From Pseudoduganella rivuli (GTDB taxonomy: Bacteria; Pseudomonadota; Gammaproteobacteria; Burkholderiales; Burkholderiaceae_D), in NCBI RefSeq assembly GCF_009674485.1, contig NZ_WKJJ01000004.1, positions 239,076-303,075 on the forward strand: a stretch of DNA of 64,000 nucleotides. The letters are read 5' to 3'. A model generated the notes under the pieces. The model searched no databases, was not told the origin of the DNA, and worked only from the letters and a program-made list of their open reading frames with translations. The position numbers and the translations under genes are program-made. Shown here in pieces: positions 11,701-17,971 of this stretch. Every line of letters begins with the position of its first letter. Position 1 is the first letter of the stretch.

Positions 11701-12882
11701 GTCGGGCCGGCCGCCGGCCAGGATCACGTGCGACGGCGCCATGGCCAGCACCAGTTCGGCCTGCGCCTTGTACAGCTCGGGCGGCAGGAATCCCAGCAAG
11801 CCGACGCACCAGGGTTTGCCGCCGACATGCTCGCGGGTCTGTTCCAGGATCGGCCGGGCCCGCTCAGGCGGGAGCAGGGCCAGCGCGATCGACGGCATGG
11901 CGCCGGCGTCGGCCACTGCGGCCGCGAAGCCGGGCCGGTCCGACACCTGCGCCATCGGTCCCTGTACCAGCGGATAGCGCAAGCCATACTCCTTGGCGAA
12001 CGCGGTATCGGCGCCGAACAGTGGCGCGCGCGCGGCCTGGCGCAGGTGACCGGCGATGGCTTCCTCGGTCGCGTGCACCAGTCCGGCAACGTCGCCGTAG
12101 AGGGCGTGGAACAGCTGCGCCAGCGCCAGGTCCTCGCCGGCCAGCAGCGGTGCGTCGGCGCCTTTCATCCGCGCCAGCAATTGTTCGCGGCCGGTCTCGT
12201 CGTCCACGTCGGGCAACAGCTTGTGGCGCAGGAAGCGGTAGCCACCTGCGACGGCCGTCTCGGAACCATTGATCGCCCTGAACACGGGGTGCAGGCTGGA
12301 CCGGTTTTGCGCGGCCGGCATCAGCGCCAGTTGCGAGTCGTACAGCACGCCCTGGGCGCCGGCCAGCACCGCCGCCGCCGCCCCGTGGGGCCCCATGCCG
12401 CCCTGGGCCCAGTACGGCAGGGTCAGGCGGCCATGGGTCTGCTGCAGCAAGATGAAACTGTTGAAGGCGCCGACCCGGCCGCCGCTCTCGGCGCCCTTGA
12501 GGATCAGGCCGTCGGCCCCCAGGCGCTGCGCTTCCAGCGCTTCTTCCAGCGACACCACCTGCACCAGGTGGAAGAAGCCGGGCAACGCCTGGAACCCGGC
12601 CGGCGCGGCGTGCATCAGCACGTTGACGCGTCCGCGCAGCGGCGCCAGCGCTGACTCGTCCAGGTGCACACCTTCTGGAAGCCGCAGGCCAAAGCCGCCC
12701 GGCGCCGCCGCCTGGACCCGCTCGATCGCGGCGCGCGCCTGCGGCCAGTCGCGCCCGACGTCGAGGAAGGCGAAAGCGCCCGCGCGCATGGCGTCGGCCA
12801 CCAGGCGGTGGTCGGGTGTCTCGAAGGGCGACACGATCAGGACACGGTTCAGGGTGTCGGGCAAACCAGCCTCAGTTTTCAT
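5752..12882 (-). CDS. megasynthase NMO-NMO(PfaD-like)-KS-AT-ACP-ACP-KR
   Basis: A 2376-residue type I synthase. Residues 1 to about 250 form a nitronate-monooxygenase-like barrel (KGAESGGRVG near 130, GGMGPHGAAAAVLAGA near 165). Residues about 295-620 form a second one with ECGGH (His437), like PfaD enoyl reductases, which use FMN. The KS runs from about 655 with Cys844 in DAACASS; the AT has Ser1295 in GHSFGEL; two ACPs carry attachment serines at 1701 and 1809 in LGIDSIKRVELLSEIG, 108 residues apart. The C-terminal KR has GGARGITSWFA near 2100 and a YSAANAYLD tyrosine near 2285. It is the first gene of the operon. The PUFA-synthase relationship follows from the IDSIKRVEL-type tandem ACPs and the PfaD-like reductase; the product is unknown. 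Confidence 0.9.
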   Translation of the reverse strand: MKTEAGLPDTLNRVLIVSPFETPDHRLVADAMRAGAFAFLDVGRDWPQARAAIERVQAAAPGGFGLRLPEGVHLDESALAPLRGRVNVLMHAAPAGFQALPGFFHLVQVVSLEEALEAQRLGADGLILKGAESGGRVGAFNSFILLQQTHGRLTLPYWAQGGMGPHGAAAAVLAGAQGVLYDSQLALMPAAQNRSSLHPVFRAINGSETAVAGGYRFLRHKLLPDVDDETGREQLLARMKGADAPLLAGEDLALAQLFHALYGDVAGLVHATEEAIAGHLRQAARAPLFGADTAFAKEYGLRYPLVQGPMAQVSDRPGFAAAVADAGAMPSIALALLPPERARPILEQTREHVGGKPWCVGLLGFLPPELYKAQAELVLAMAPSHVILAGGRPDQARIFEQHGVKAFLHCPTTGLFERFLADGARRFVFEGRECGGHVGPLSSMTLWEGQIARALESEACAELSLLFAGGLHDRLSGALLAAMCAPLAALGAKIGISMGTAYLFTGEAVREGAIVAAYQELAVASNETALVQTRPGHVTRCLRTPYVDFLEQERLRLRNEGKSRDEIFLALEQMNAGHLRIASKGSKRIDGVATQVDAGTQLSEGMYMIGDVACLRQQVLSIAGLHEELAASAQLLRQYRDDRAARAQQRGAPCDIAIVGMAGIFPGALTAQQFWANIIEGKDSVTEVPDTRWSKALYYDPKAAGARGEKTNSKWGGFVPDFHFDPGLFGIPPQSLGSIDPAQIAGLLVAYQALQDAGYLERGFNRERTSVIFGIEPGADISGAYGLRIMLPQLLDEPALGQALDGLPRLTEDSFSGVLGNVVSGRISNRLDLGGQNFTVDAACASSLAAIDAAIKELRYGESDVTIAGGVDFHNGIHDYLMFSSTHALSGSGRCRSFSETADGIALGEGAGAVVLKRYEDALCDGDHVYAVIRGIGGASDGKSLGLTAPRRQGQQRALNRAYRRAGISPAEIGLLEAHGTGTVVGDRTELATMETVFSNAGSARAACALGSVKTQIGHTKCAAGIASLIKSAYAVEQGLLPPTLHLEQPNAYYRQERSAFYFPARTMPWLEQERKAGVSAFGFGGTNYHLVLDRGDADKVAAIPSAPQVWPCELLLFRGHSFDQARQQVERLQAWLAAGHQDRLCDIAYSHHLGNEGEGPVRLAVVAASVEELGARLARAAQGQADPLGVHVGDGQPLEGQVAFLFPGQGSQFPGMGADLFTYFPATRAHLAGEPALCAAMFPSGAFSDQQHAAQQAALTDTRMAQPALAVVSQAAAQVLRELGIEASHLAGHSFGELSALCHAGSIPAGSLVPVSRQRADCILGSFDGEERGAMLAVEGDAALVHAVLGELGELDISNMNAPRQTVLAGPGGAIAAALQKCKQGGVRARILPVACAFHSRALAPAAAHFGAFLRQVPLAPTPTATTVWSNQHAAPYPDGMSADALADCLGRQIAAPVRFEAMIRAMHAHGVRTFVEVGAGGALCSLVNNILDGEEVQALPLLLRDAPPLKGLMNTLARLATLGAPMAPGALYANRRLRRLDLAHPKALAPTMWSVNGHHARPLHGKLPAHAYDPAPGKKLALAPVTARPAPLDDGPRAAVMRSYFDSVNHFVQQQRDVMLGYLGAAPAPLAMPLTVATPLPAALPVAAVPAIPAIPAVPLADRAAIERKLRVLICQRTGYPEEMIELDLDLEADLGIDSIKRVELLSEIGKDLGVADAGTPDQLGDDAAQFLEEVSRIKTLRGISAWLADYVGRNAESVAPEPAAPVTYDRSAIEARLKALICARTGYPDEMIDADLDLEADLGIDSIKRVELLSEIGKELGLAGTGAGDELGDDAAQFLEQVSKIKTLRGISAWLADYSKPEQGPAVAPEPESGAPSPSPAVPLRVLDVLYSAQPLQPSAPARLAGKTLHCVGASAALYDALRRQLDALGARLEPLQRGALQTGLQLDTNGILYFNRDDDAYQDVLGLFHALRACDARDMDTVMTIQDDPAPLRHPDGSYHAPSCGSGASGMLVSLRWEWPKVPMIRPLILHDAARLDCEALAARILGEILSQPEILAQPVAYCDGVRHVRKALPRPSYVASTEALRLEPEAVVVIVGGARGITSWFASAFAERYRCRLVLLGRSPLPAGAEPFPGVDTAPALRQALLARQDGAARARDIEATVNAILADKQMRRTMEELDGFGSEILYLQADVTEPGQVDGALREVMARYDRIDGVLFGAGILDDRFLKDKQEASLARVYHTKASGVENVLDSLDRLTEPSFVVFFSSISATLGNRGQTDYSAANAYLDKRAMALNASRNGHYLSVNWGPWEGAGMIDETLQKHLEGMGIHAISRRQGVDFLFDELGAGKRASRLIATCVKDEALFWSGEIA

Positions 12883-13311
12883 ACGTTTTATCCGAACTAC
12901 ATAATTTTTAATCGGAAAAGTATGGAGGGCGGACTGGGGCCAGTCTTGATTGTTTTACATGGTAAACGTTGCTAAATCGGCACAATTGCCTGTCGTCCCG
13001 CCGATTCTTGTTGATCGGGGCGGGTACTTTTCAGTGGAATAAACCTGATTTCACATGATGGGATTCGGGCTGCGGTTCCCCACGCCGAAATTTCTCAATC
13101 TACAGAAATTCATTCCGCATTGCGGAATCGCGCTGTAAGTCCTTCTTTTTATGGGAAATATCCCTGTCCGTTTTGCTTTCGTGTCGCCGGGTTCAGGTCA
13201 GGATGAGCCTTATGATGAAGTGAATGATTTGCGATCCACCGCAAGCGGGTGCTGGCAAACGCAACATGTTTCTATTCAATTTCTATTCACTTACTATCCA
13301 AGGAGTCTCAC
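12883..13311. promoter_or_regulatory. divergent intergenic region with several dyads between the PKS operon and the dehydrogenase-like gene
   Basis: About 430 bp, markedly AT-richer than its flanks, between divergently transcribed genes. I see an imperfect palindrome GTTTTACATGGTAAAC at 12953-12968, nearest the PKS operon. An inverted repeat AATTTCT/AGAAATT lies at 13088-13110. A strong 8-1-8 palindrome ATTCCGCA-T-TGCGGAAT lies at 13112-13128. The last has the general look of an operator for a dimeric regulator, and the TTCCGC/GCGGAA arms resemble IclR-type sites. No regulator gene lies next to it. The promoters themselves could not be assigned confidently. Confidence 0.5.
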
Positions 13312-13965
13312 ATGGAACTGCATTCTGGCGATAACCGATCAATCCCTGGCATGGCTGTTTTTTCCCGATATGGAACGGCCGGCATGGAAGCTTTCAGCCG
13401 TGTTGGCATCATGGGTGCGGGCGCGACGGGCATGGGCATTGCCGACAGCCTGCTGGAGTCCGATATTCCGGTCACCATCTATGAACTTGATCGGGAACCG
13501 CTCGATCTGGCCACCGCGGCTATGCGGTCGACGTATCAGAACGCGGTGTGCGACGGCGAGCTGACAGTGGCCCAGCGCGACCGGCGCGTGGCGTTGCTGG
13601 CAGCCACCATCAACCTGCATCACTTGAAGGATTGCGATGTGATCGTCGACGCTCTGCACACGAGCGCCGCTGTCAGGGACGGTGTGCTGCGACGGCTCAA
13701 TGAACTGGCCAAGCCCGGCGCGGTCCTGATTGCTTGCGTCAGTGACGCCGACGAAGACGCCGATGCCGAGGTCAACCGGATTGCCGCACTGATGCGGTTT
13801 CCCGAGAACGTGCTGGGTATGCGTCGTACGAACGGCGCGGGCTCGGAGCAGTGGGAGCTCGTGCCTGCCAAGGCGACGTCGGAACGCGCCCTGGCGACGG
13901 CAACCAGGGTAGTGCAGAATTTCGGCATGTCGCCGGTCGTTGAGTTGCCACCTGTCTTGTTGTAA
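13312..13965 (+). CDS. stand-alone 3-hydroxyacyl-CoA-dehydrogenase-like NAD-binding protein, probably catalytically degenerate
   Basis: A 217-residue protein. The ATG at 13312 is preceded by AAGGAG with good spacing; a longer frame from 13249 lacks one. A Rossmann domain begins VGIMGAGATGMG (residues 31-42), with an acidic residue after beta-2 (TIYELD) and a beta-alpha pattern as in the N-terminal domain of 3-hydroxyacyl-CoA dehydrogenases. Where the family has the catalytic HFFNP segment, this protein reads LGMRRTNGAG, so the usual His is missing. The whole C-terminal dimerisation domain is also absent. It is divergent from the PKS operon and may share control with it. An NAD-binding or regulatory role is possible; activity is doubtful. 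Confidence 0.65.
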   Translation: MELHSGDNRSIPGMAVFSRYGTAGMEAFSRVGIMGAGATGMGIADSLLESDIPVTIYELDREPLDLATAAMRSTYQNAVCDGELTVAQRDRRVALLAATINLHHLKDCDVIVDALHTSAAVRDGVLRRLNELAKPGAVLIACVSDADEDADAEVNRIAALMRFPENVLGMRRTNGAGSEQWELVPAKATSERALATATRVVQNFGMSPVVELPPVLL

Positions 13966-14512
13966 GTCTGAACGTTGCCGTTTGCAGCGAGCCCGCCACC
14001 AGAGCGGGTCTATGCATATCGGCGCTGCGCCCGCCGCCGGGCACTGAAGTGAGATCCATCAACTGCGCGTATCAGTCGTCGCGGAACCCCCAAGCCAGTG
14101 CCGCCTAGACGGACCGCAGCCTCCCGGCGAATATCCGTTCGTCCGCCGTCATCTGGCAGTCATGCATACGACTGCCAGATGACGGCGCGCTGTTTAGCCG
14201 GCTCGTCAAGCAAGCCAGTCGTCACCAAGTACAAGCTGGCGGCGACGCCCATCTAGGCATGCACATGCTCGTGTTCGGCTTCAGCTCCACTACCTGTCGT
14301 CCCTTACAACTACGTGTAACAGTTCCAGAGTGCGAACATTGGCTCGTAATGTGACCGCGGGATGGCTTGTCCGATATACAATTGTGGCAACGAAAACGCC
14401 GCGTCCAGAATACTTTGGATGCATTCGAACCTGCCTACGGTCTATTTCAAGGCCTATTAGCTTCAGAAACCGCGCTGACCGGACGTTAGCTTGTTGAGAC
14501 AAGGTAATGGAA
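13966..14512. other. gene-poor stretch before the metzincin gene
   Basis: About 550 bp without a convincing gene. Base composition changes within it: the left half is GC-rich like the chromosome, and from about 14290 onward it is as AT-rich as the following gene. It contains the perfect 17-bp inverted repeat listed separately. One 70-codon minus-strand frame (14290-14502) has no recognisable domain or good ribosome site and was not accepted. Confidence 0.5.
14145..14186. repeat. perfect 17-bp inverted repeat, 8-nt loop
   Basis: The left arm GCCGTCATCTGGCAGTC (14145-14161) is exactly complementary to the right arm GACTGCCAGATGACGGC (14170-14186). The loop is ATGCATAC. No T-run follows on either side, so a classic intrinsic terminator is unlikely, although it sits 180 bp downstream of the dehydrogenase-like gene. 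It lies at the left side of the AT-rich metzincin segment. A family of dispersed extragenic repeats or a boundary of transferred DNA are alternatives. Confidence 0.8.
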
Positions 14513-15637
14513 ATGAAAAAAATGCTAATCGAGGCATCTGTTCTTGTTAAAGCAGTTATTTTTTTCAGTATTATGATTTTTTCCGGAACTTATGGAGTTA
14601 GATCAGCAAGTGCTTCAACCGCAGGAAGTGACGTTGCTTGGCAACAGTTGAACGGGGAGATCAACGTCTGTTGGGAAAATTTTGACGATAGATACAGCAC
14701 TGAAGCTGGCTGGGTTAAAAATTCTATTTTTGAAACGTGGCAGAAGTATGGAAACGTGAAATTCGTAGGTTGGGGCCCATGCAGGTCCGAGTCGCGGGGT
14801 GTTCGCATTAAAATAGATGATTCCAACCCGCTTGTTCGCGAACTCGGCCGAAAGCTGGATGGTATGAAAAATGGCATGGTACTGAACTTTGACTTTGTCA
14901 AATGGGGAAATAGCTCGTGCACTAGCAGACGCGAGGACTGTGTCAGAAATCATGCGGTGCATGAGTTTGGTCATGCATTGGGTTTGGCCCATGAGCACAA
15001 TACAGCCGGACCGGAGGTTTGCCGGTCGGAAAACCAAGGCTCCAGCGGTGACTGGCCTCTAACTATTTATGATCCTGACTCCATAATGAATTATTGCCGC
15101 TCCGGTTCTACCCTTGGTGGGTGGAATCTTAGTCGGGGCGACGTTGATGGAATAAAAACAATCTATCCAAAATATATTCCGGCAGACATTCCCGACGGGC
15201 GAAACGGTCAATTAATTACCCAACAATCTGCGCAATGCCTTCACGTGCAGGGAGCTGATGGGCAGAGACGTAGGTTGCTTATGCAATGGCCTTGCCAGAG
15301 GACTGCAGAATTCTACTTTTCGTTTCATAAACTTGGTCCGGGCGAATATCAATTACGTTCACCCTACAGCGGCAATTGCTTCCATTACAGTACCAATGGC
15401 AACGAACTACGCGCGCCGTTAATGCAATGGGAATGTGCTGAAACTGAAGAATTTAGGTTTAAGATCGACAGTGCTGGCACGGACAGTTGGGGCCAAGAAT
15501 GGTTTCGTATCCGGGGGAGCAGAAAAGGTAGCGAAGCCTGTTTTCATGTACTGGAAGGGCCCACAAAGGAGCCACGTAAGCCCATGGCCGCTTGGACCTG
15601 CCTGAATGGCCCTGAATACTTATTTACGATCAAGTAA
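14513..15637 (+). CDS. secreted metzincin metalloprotease with ricin-type beta-trefoil lectin domain
   Basis: A 374-residue protein. ATG 14513 is preferred over ATG 14507 because AAGG lies 8 nt upstream. An N-terminal signal peptide (about residues 1-33) is followed by a catalytic domain with the zinc motif HEFGHALGLAH at 150-160 and the Met-turn SIMNY near 196. Together these define a matrixin/astacin-like metzincin. The C-terminal about 140 residues contain three repeats ending in QW or AW (LMQWPC, LMQWEC, AAWTC), typical of ricin-B beta-trefoils that bind carbohydrate. The gene is much AT-richer than its neighbours and uses different codons, suggesting acquisition from elsewhere. It is probably secreted to degrade glycoprotein or to target cell surfaces. 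Confidence 0.85.
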   Translation: MKKMLIEASVLVKAVIFFSIMIFSGTYGVRSASASTAGSDVAWQQLNGEINVCWENFDDRYSTEAGWVKNSIFETWQKYGNVKFVGWGPCRSESRGVRIKIDDSNPLVRELGRKLDGMKNGMVLNFDFVKWGNSSCTSRREDCVRNHAVHEFGHALGLAHEHNTAGPEVCRSENQGSSGDWPLTIYDPDSIMNYCRSGSTLGGWNLSRGDVDGIKTIYPKYIPADIPDGRNGQLITQQSAQCLHVQGADGQRRRLLMQWPCQRTAEFYFSFHKLGPGEYQLRSPYSGNCFHYSTNGNELRAPLMQWECAETEEFRFKIDSAGTDSWGQEWFRIRGSRKGSEACFHVLEGPTKEPRKPMAAWTCLNGPEYLFTIK

Positions 15638-15691
15638 TTTTCTGCGTTGGCGGCGCCCGTCAATTCAGCATGCGCAACTAACTGGTGCACA

Positions 15692-15724
15692 GCGTAGCGC
15701 GCAACTACGAATTGCGCGCTACGC
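15692..15724. terminator. perfect 13-bp inverted repeat between convergent genes
   Basis: The arms GCGTAGCGCGCAA (15692-15704) and TTGCGCGCTACGC (15712-15724) are exactly complementary with a 7-nt loop. It lies between the convergent metzincin and prolyl oligopeptidase genes, so a bidirectional terminator is the natural reading. There is no T-run, so factor-dependent termination or a repeat element remains possible. Confidence 0.55.
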
Positions 15725-15839
15725 GCCTTGGCCACTTGCGCGCGTTCCAGTCTCAATCGAGAGTAATACGATTGTTTGAAAAGGCGACACGACCAGCCGC
15801 GCCCGGGACCTACCTTCCCTCGCACGGCTGTCACATTGC

Positions 15840-17957
15840 CTACTTCAACCGGTCCCAAAGAAAGCTGTACACCATCCCATAAAGCCGGGCCTGCTGTTCC
15901 CCGTTCACCGCACCGCCGTGCCCGCCATCCATGTTTTCCCAATACAGGACCGGATGGCCCTGTTCCTGCATGCGGGCCACCATCTTGCGCGCATGGGCCG
16001 GGTGCACCCGATCGTCCCGGGTCGAACTGGTGAAGAACACCGGCGGGTACGTCCGCGTCTTGTCGAGCAGGTGGTAGGGCGAATAGCGCGAGATGTAGGC
16101 CCATTCGTCGGGACGGTCCGGGTCGCCATATTCGTCGATCCACGACGCGCCGGCCAGCATGCGGTGGTAGCGCTTCATGTCGGCAAGCGGGACCTGGCTG
16201 ACGACCGCGTTGAACAGCTCGGGGCGCTGCAGCGCGGCGACGGAAACCAGCATGCCGCCCAGGCTTCCGCCCATGATGCCGAGATGCGGCGGCGACGTGA
16301 TCTTCCTCGTGATCAGGTCTTCGGCGACCGCGATAAAGTCGTCGTACGAAACCTGGCGCTTTTCCTTTAGCGCCGCTTCGTGCCAGCGTGGACCGAACTC
16401 GCCGCCGCCGCGTATGTTCGACAGCACGTAGACGCCGCCTTTTTCCAGCCAGGCACGGCCAAGGATGCCGCTGTACGACGGTTTCATCGACAGCTCGAAT
16501 CCGCCATACCCGTACAGCAGCGTCGGATTGTTGCCGTCGAATTTGACGTCCTTGCGCATCACGGCGAAATACGGAATCCGCGTGCCGTCGCTGGCAATGG
16601 CAAAGTGCTGCTCCACCTTGAGGCCCGCTGCGTCGAAGAAGGATGGCTGCGATTTCAGTTGCCGCCGCTGATCGCTGCCGACCTGGCCCAGATGCAGCGA
16701 GGCCGGGGTCAGGAAGTCGTTCTGGATCAGGAAATAGTCATCCGATTCCAGGTAGTCGAGCGGCGAGATGGACACATTGGCATAGGCCGGCGTGGATACC
16801 GTCCGGCGCTCCCATTTCCCTTTCGGCATGCGCCACTCTTGCACCTGGCTGCGAACGTTGACCAGCTCGGTCAGCAGCACGGCGTTCTTCGTGGTGGACA
16901 CCGATTGCAGCGAGCGGGTGGCATCGGGCTCGTACAGCACGGTGAAATCGCGCTTGCCCGCCATGAAGCCGGAAAAGGCAATCGACAGGAGCGAGCCCTG
17001 CAGGTACCGGCGGTTCCCGGCCTGCCAGTCCGCGCGCAGGCGGATCAACAGCTGGTCCTTGAACGTGAAGGCCGTCGCGCTGTTCGGCTTGTCCAGCTTG
17101 ACCAGCTTACCCCCATGGCGGTAGTACATGTCGTTCGTGAAGAACGATGTCGACCGCACGATAAATTCGCGGTTAAAGCCCGGATACTGGTCGGCGTAGC
17201 CGGAGGCGCTGATATCGGCCGGCTGTCCCTCGAACACCAGCTTCGCGGCCTGCAATGGCGTTCCCCGCTGCCATTCCTTGACGATGCGGGGATAGCCCGA
17301 ACTGGTCAGCGAGCCGGGTCCGAAGTCGGTGGCCACCAGCAAGCGGTCCCGGCTCACCCAGTTCACGTCGCTCTTCGCTTCGGGAAGGGAAAAGCCTCCC
17401 GCGACAAAGTGCAGGCCCCGGGTGTCGAACTCGCGCACGACGTGCGCGTCGCCGCCGCCCCGGGTGAGCGAGAACAGGCACCGCTCGGCTTGCGGCTTGA
17501 GGCAGTCCATGCCGTGCCATACCCAGTTCTCGTTTTCATCGCGCGCCAGGCGGTCGACGTCCAGCACCACTTCCCAATGCGCCCCCTGCGGGGCGTCGGT
17601 CATGTAGCGTTCCGGTGTCGTGCGCCGCAGGACGCCGCGGGGGTGGTCGGCGTCTTTCCAGAAGTTATAGAAGTACTTCCCTTGCTTCTCGACGTAAGGA
17701 ATCCGCTCGCGCGAGTCGACCACTTCGCGGATCGCGTCCGTGGTTTGCCGGAAGCCGGGCAGCGCGCCCAGCTGGCTGGTCGTGCGGCTGTTCCACTGCC
17801 TGACCCAGTCCAGCGCCCGCTCCGAGCTCACGTCCTCGAGCCACAAATAGGGATCGCTTTCCGATACCGGTGCGGGCGCCGGCGGCTGGGCATGCGCAGC
17901 CGCGCCGAACAACAGCGCGGCCGCCATTCCAAGGCCCATAGTCCTGATTGGAATCAT
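15840..17957 (-). CDS. prolyl oligopeptidase family serine peptidase (S9A), exported
   Basis: A 705-residue protein. The ATG at 17957 has AAGGAA nine bases upstream; an ATG nine bases earlier would overlap that site. The signal peptide is MIPIRTMGLGMAAALLFGAA-AHAQ. The N-terminal beta-propeller half is followed by an alpha/beta-hydrolase domain with catalytic Ser565 (GGSLGG), Asp648 (STRDDRVHP) and His680 (DGGHGG). The family cleaves short proline-containing peptides. It lies 14 bp downstream of a TonB receptor gene on the same strand, so the pair probably imports and trims peptides in the periplasm. Confidence 0.9.
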   Translation of the reverse strand: MIPIRTMGLGMAAALLFGAAAHAQPPAPAPVSESDPYLWLEDVSSERALDWVRQWNSRTTSQLGALPGFRQTTDAIREVVDSRERIPYVEKQGKYFYNFWKDADHPRGVLRRTTPERYMTDAPQGAHWEVVLDVDRLARDENENWVWHGMDCLKPQAERCLFSLTRGGGDAHVVREFDTRGLHFVAGGFSLPEAKSDVNWVSRDRLLVATDFGPGSLTSSGYPRIVKEWQRGTPLQAAKLVFEGQPADISASGYADQYPGFNREFIVRSTSFFTNDMYYRHGGKLVKLDKPNSATAFTFKDQLLIRLRADWQAGNRRYLQGSLLSIAFSGFMAGKRDFTVLYEPDATRSLQSVSTTKNAVLLTELVNVRSQVQEWRMPKGKWERRTVSTPAYANVSISPLDYLESDDYFLIQNDFLTPASLHLGQVGSDQRRQLKSQPSFFDAAGLKVEQHFAIASDGTRIPYFAVMRKDVKFDGNNPTLLYGYGGFELSMKPSYSGILGRAWLEKGGVYVLSNIRGGGEFGPRWHEAALKEKRQVSYDDFIAVAEDLITRKITSPPHLGIMGGSLGGMLVSVAALQRPELFNAVVSQVPLADMKRYHRMLAGASWIDEYGDPDRPDEWAYISRYSPYHLLDKTRTYPPVFFTSSTRDDRVHPAHARKMVARMQEQGHPVLYWENMDGGHGGAVNGEQQARLYGMVYSFLWDRLK

Positions 17958-17971
17958 GTGTCGCATTTCCT

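Noticed and set aside
9826..12654. 942-codon plus-strand frame opposite the megasynthase
   Set aside because: It is a shadow of the high-GC coding strand with no motifs; the minus strand has continuous KS and NMO domains. The same applies to 698-2614 and 7285-9789.
13249..13311. N-terminal extension of the dehydrogenase-like protein
   Set aside because: The ribosome site AAGGAG and the ATG at 13312 give a better start; the extension is AT-rich leader.
14290..14502. 70-codon minus-strand ORF before the metzincin gene
   Set aside because: No ribosome site, no domain, and located in an AT-rich promoter-like stretch.
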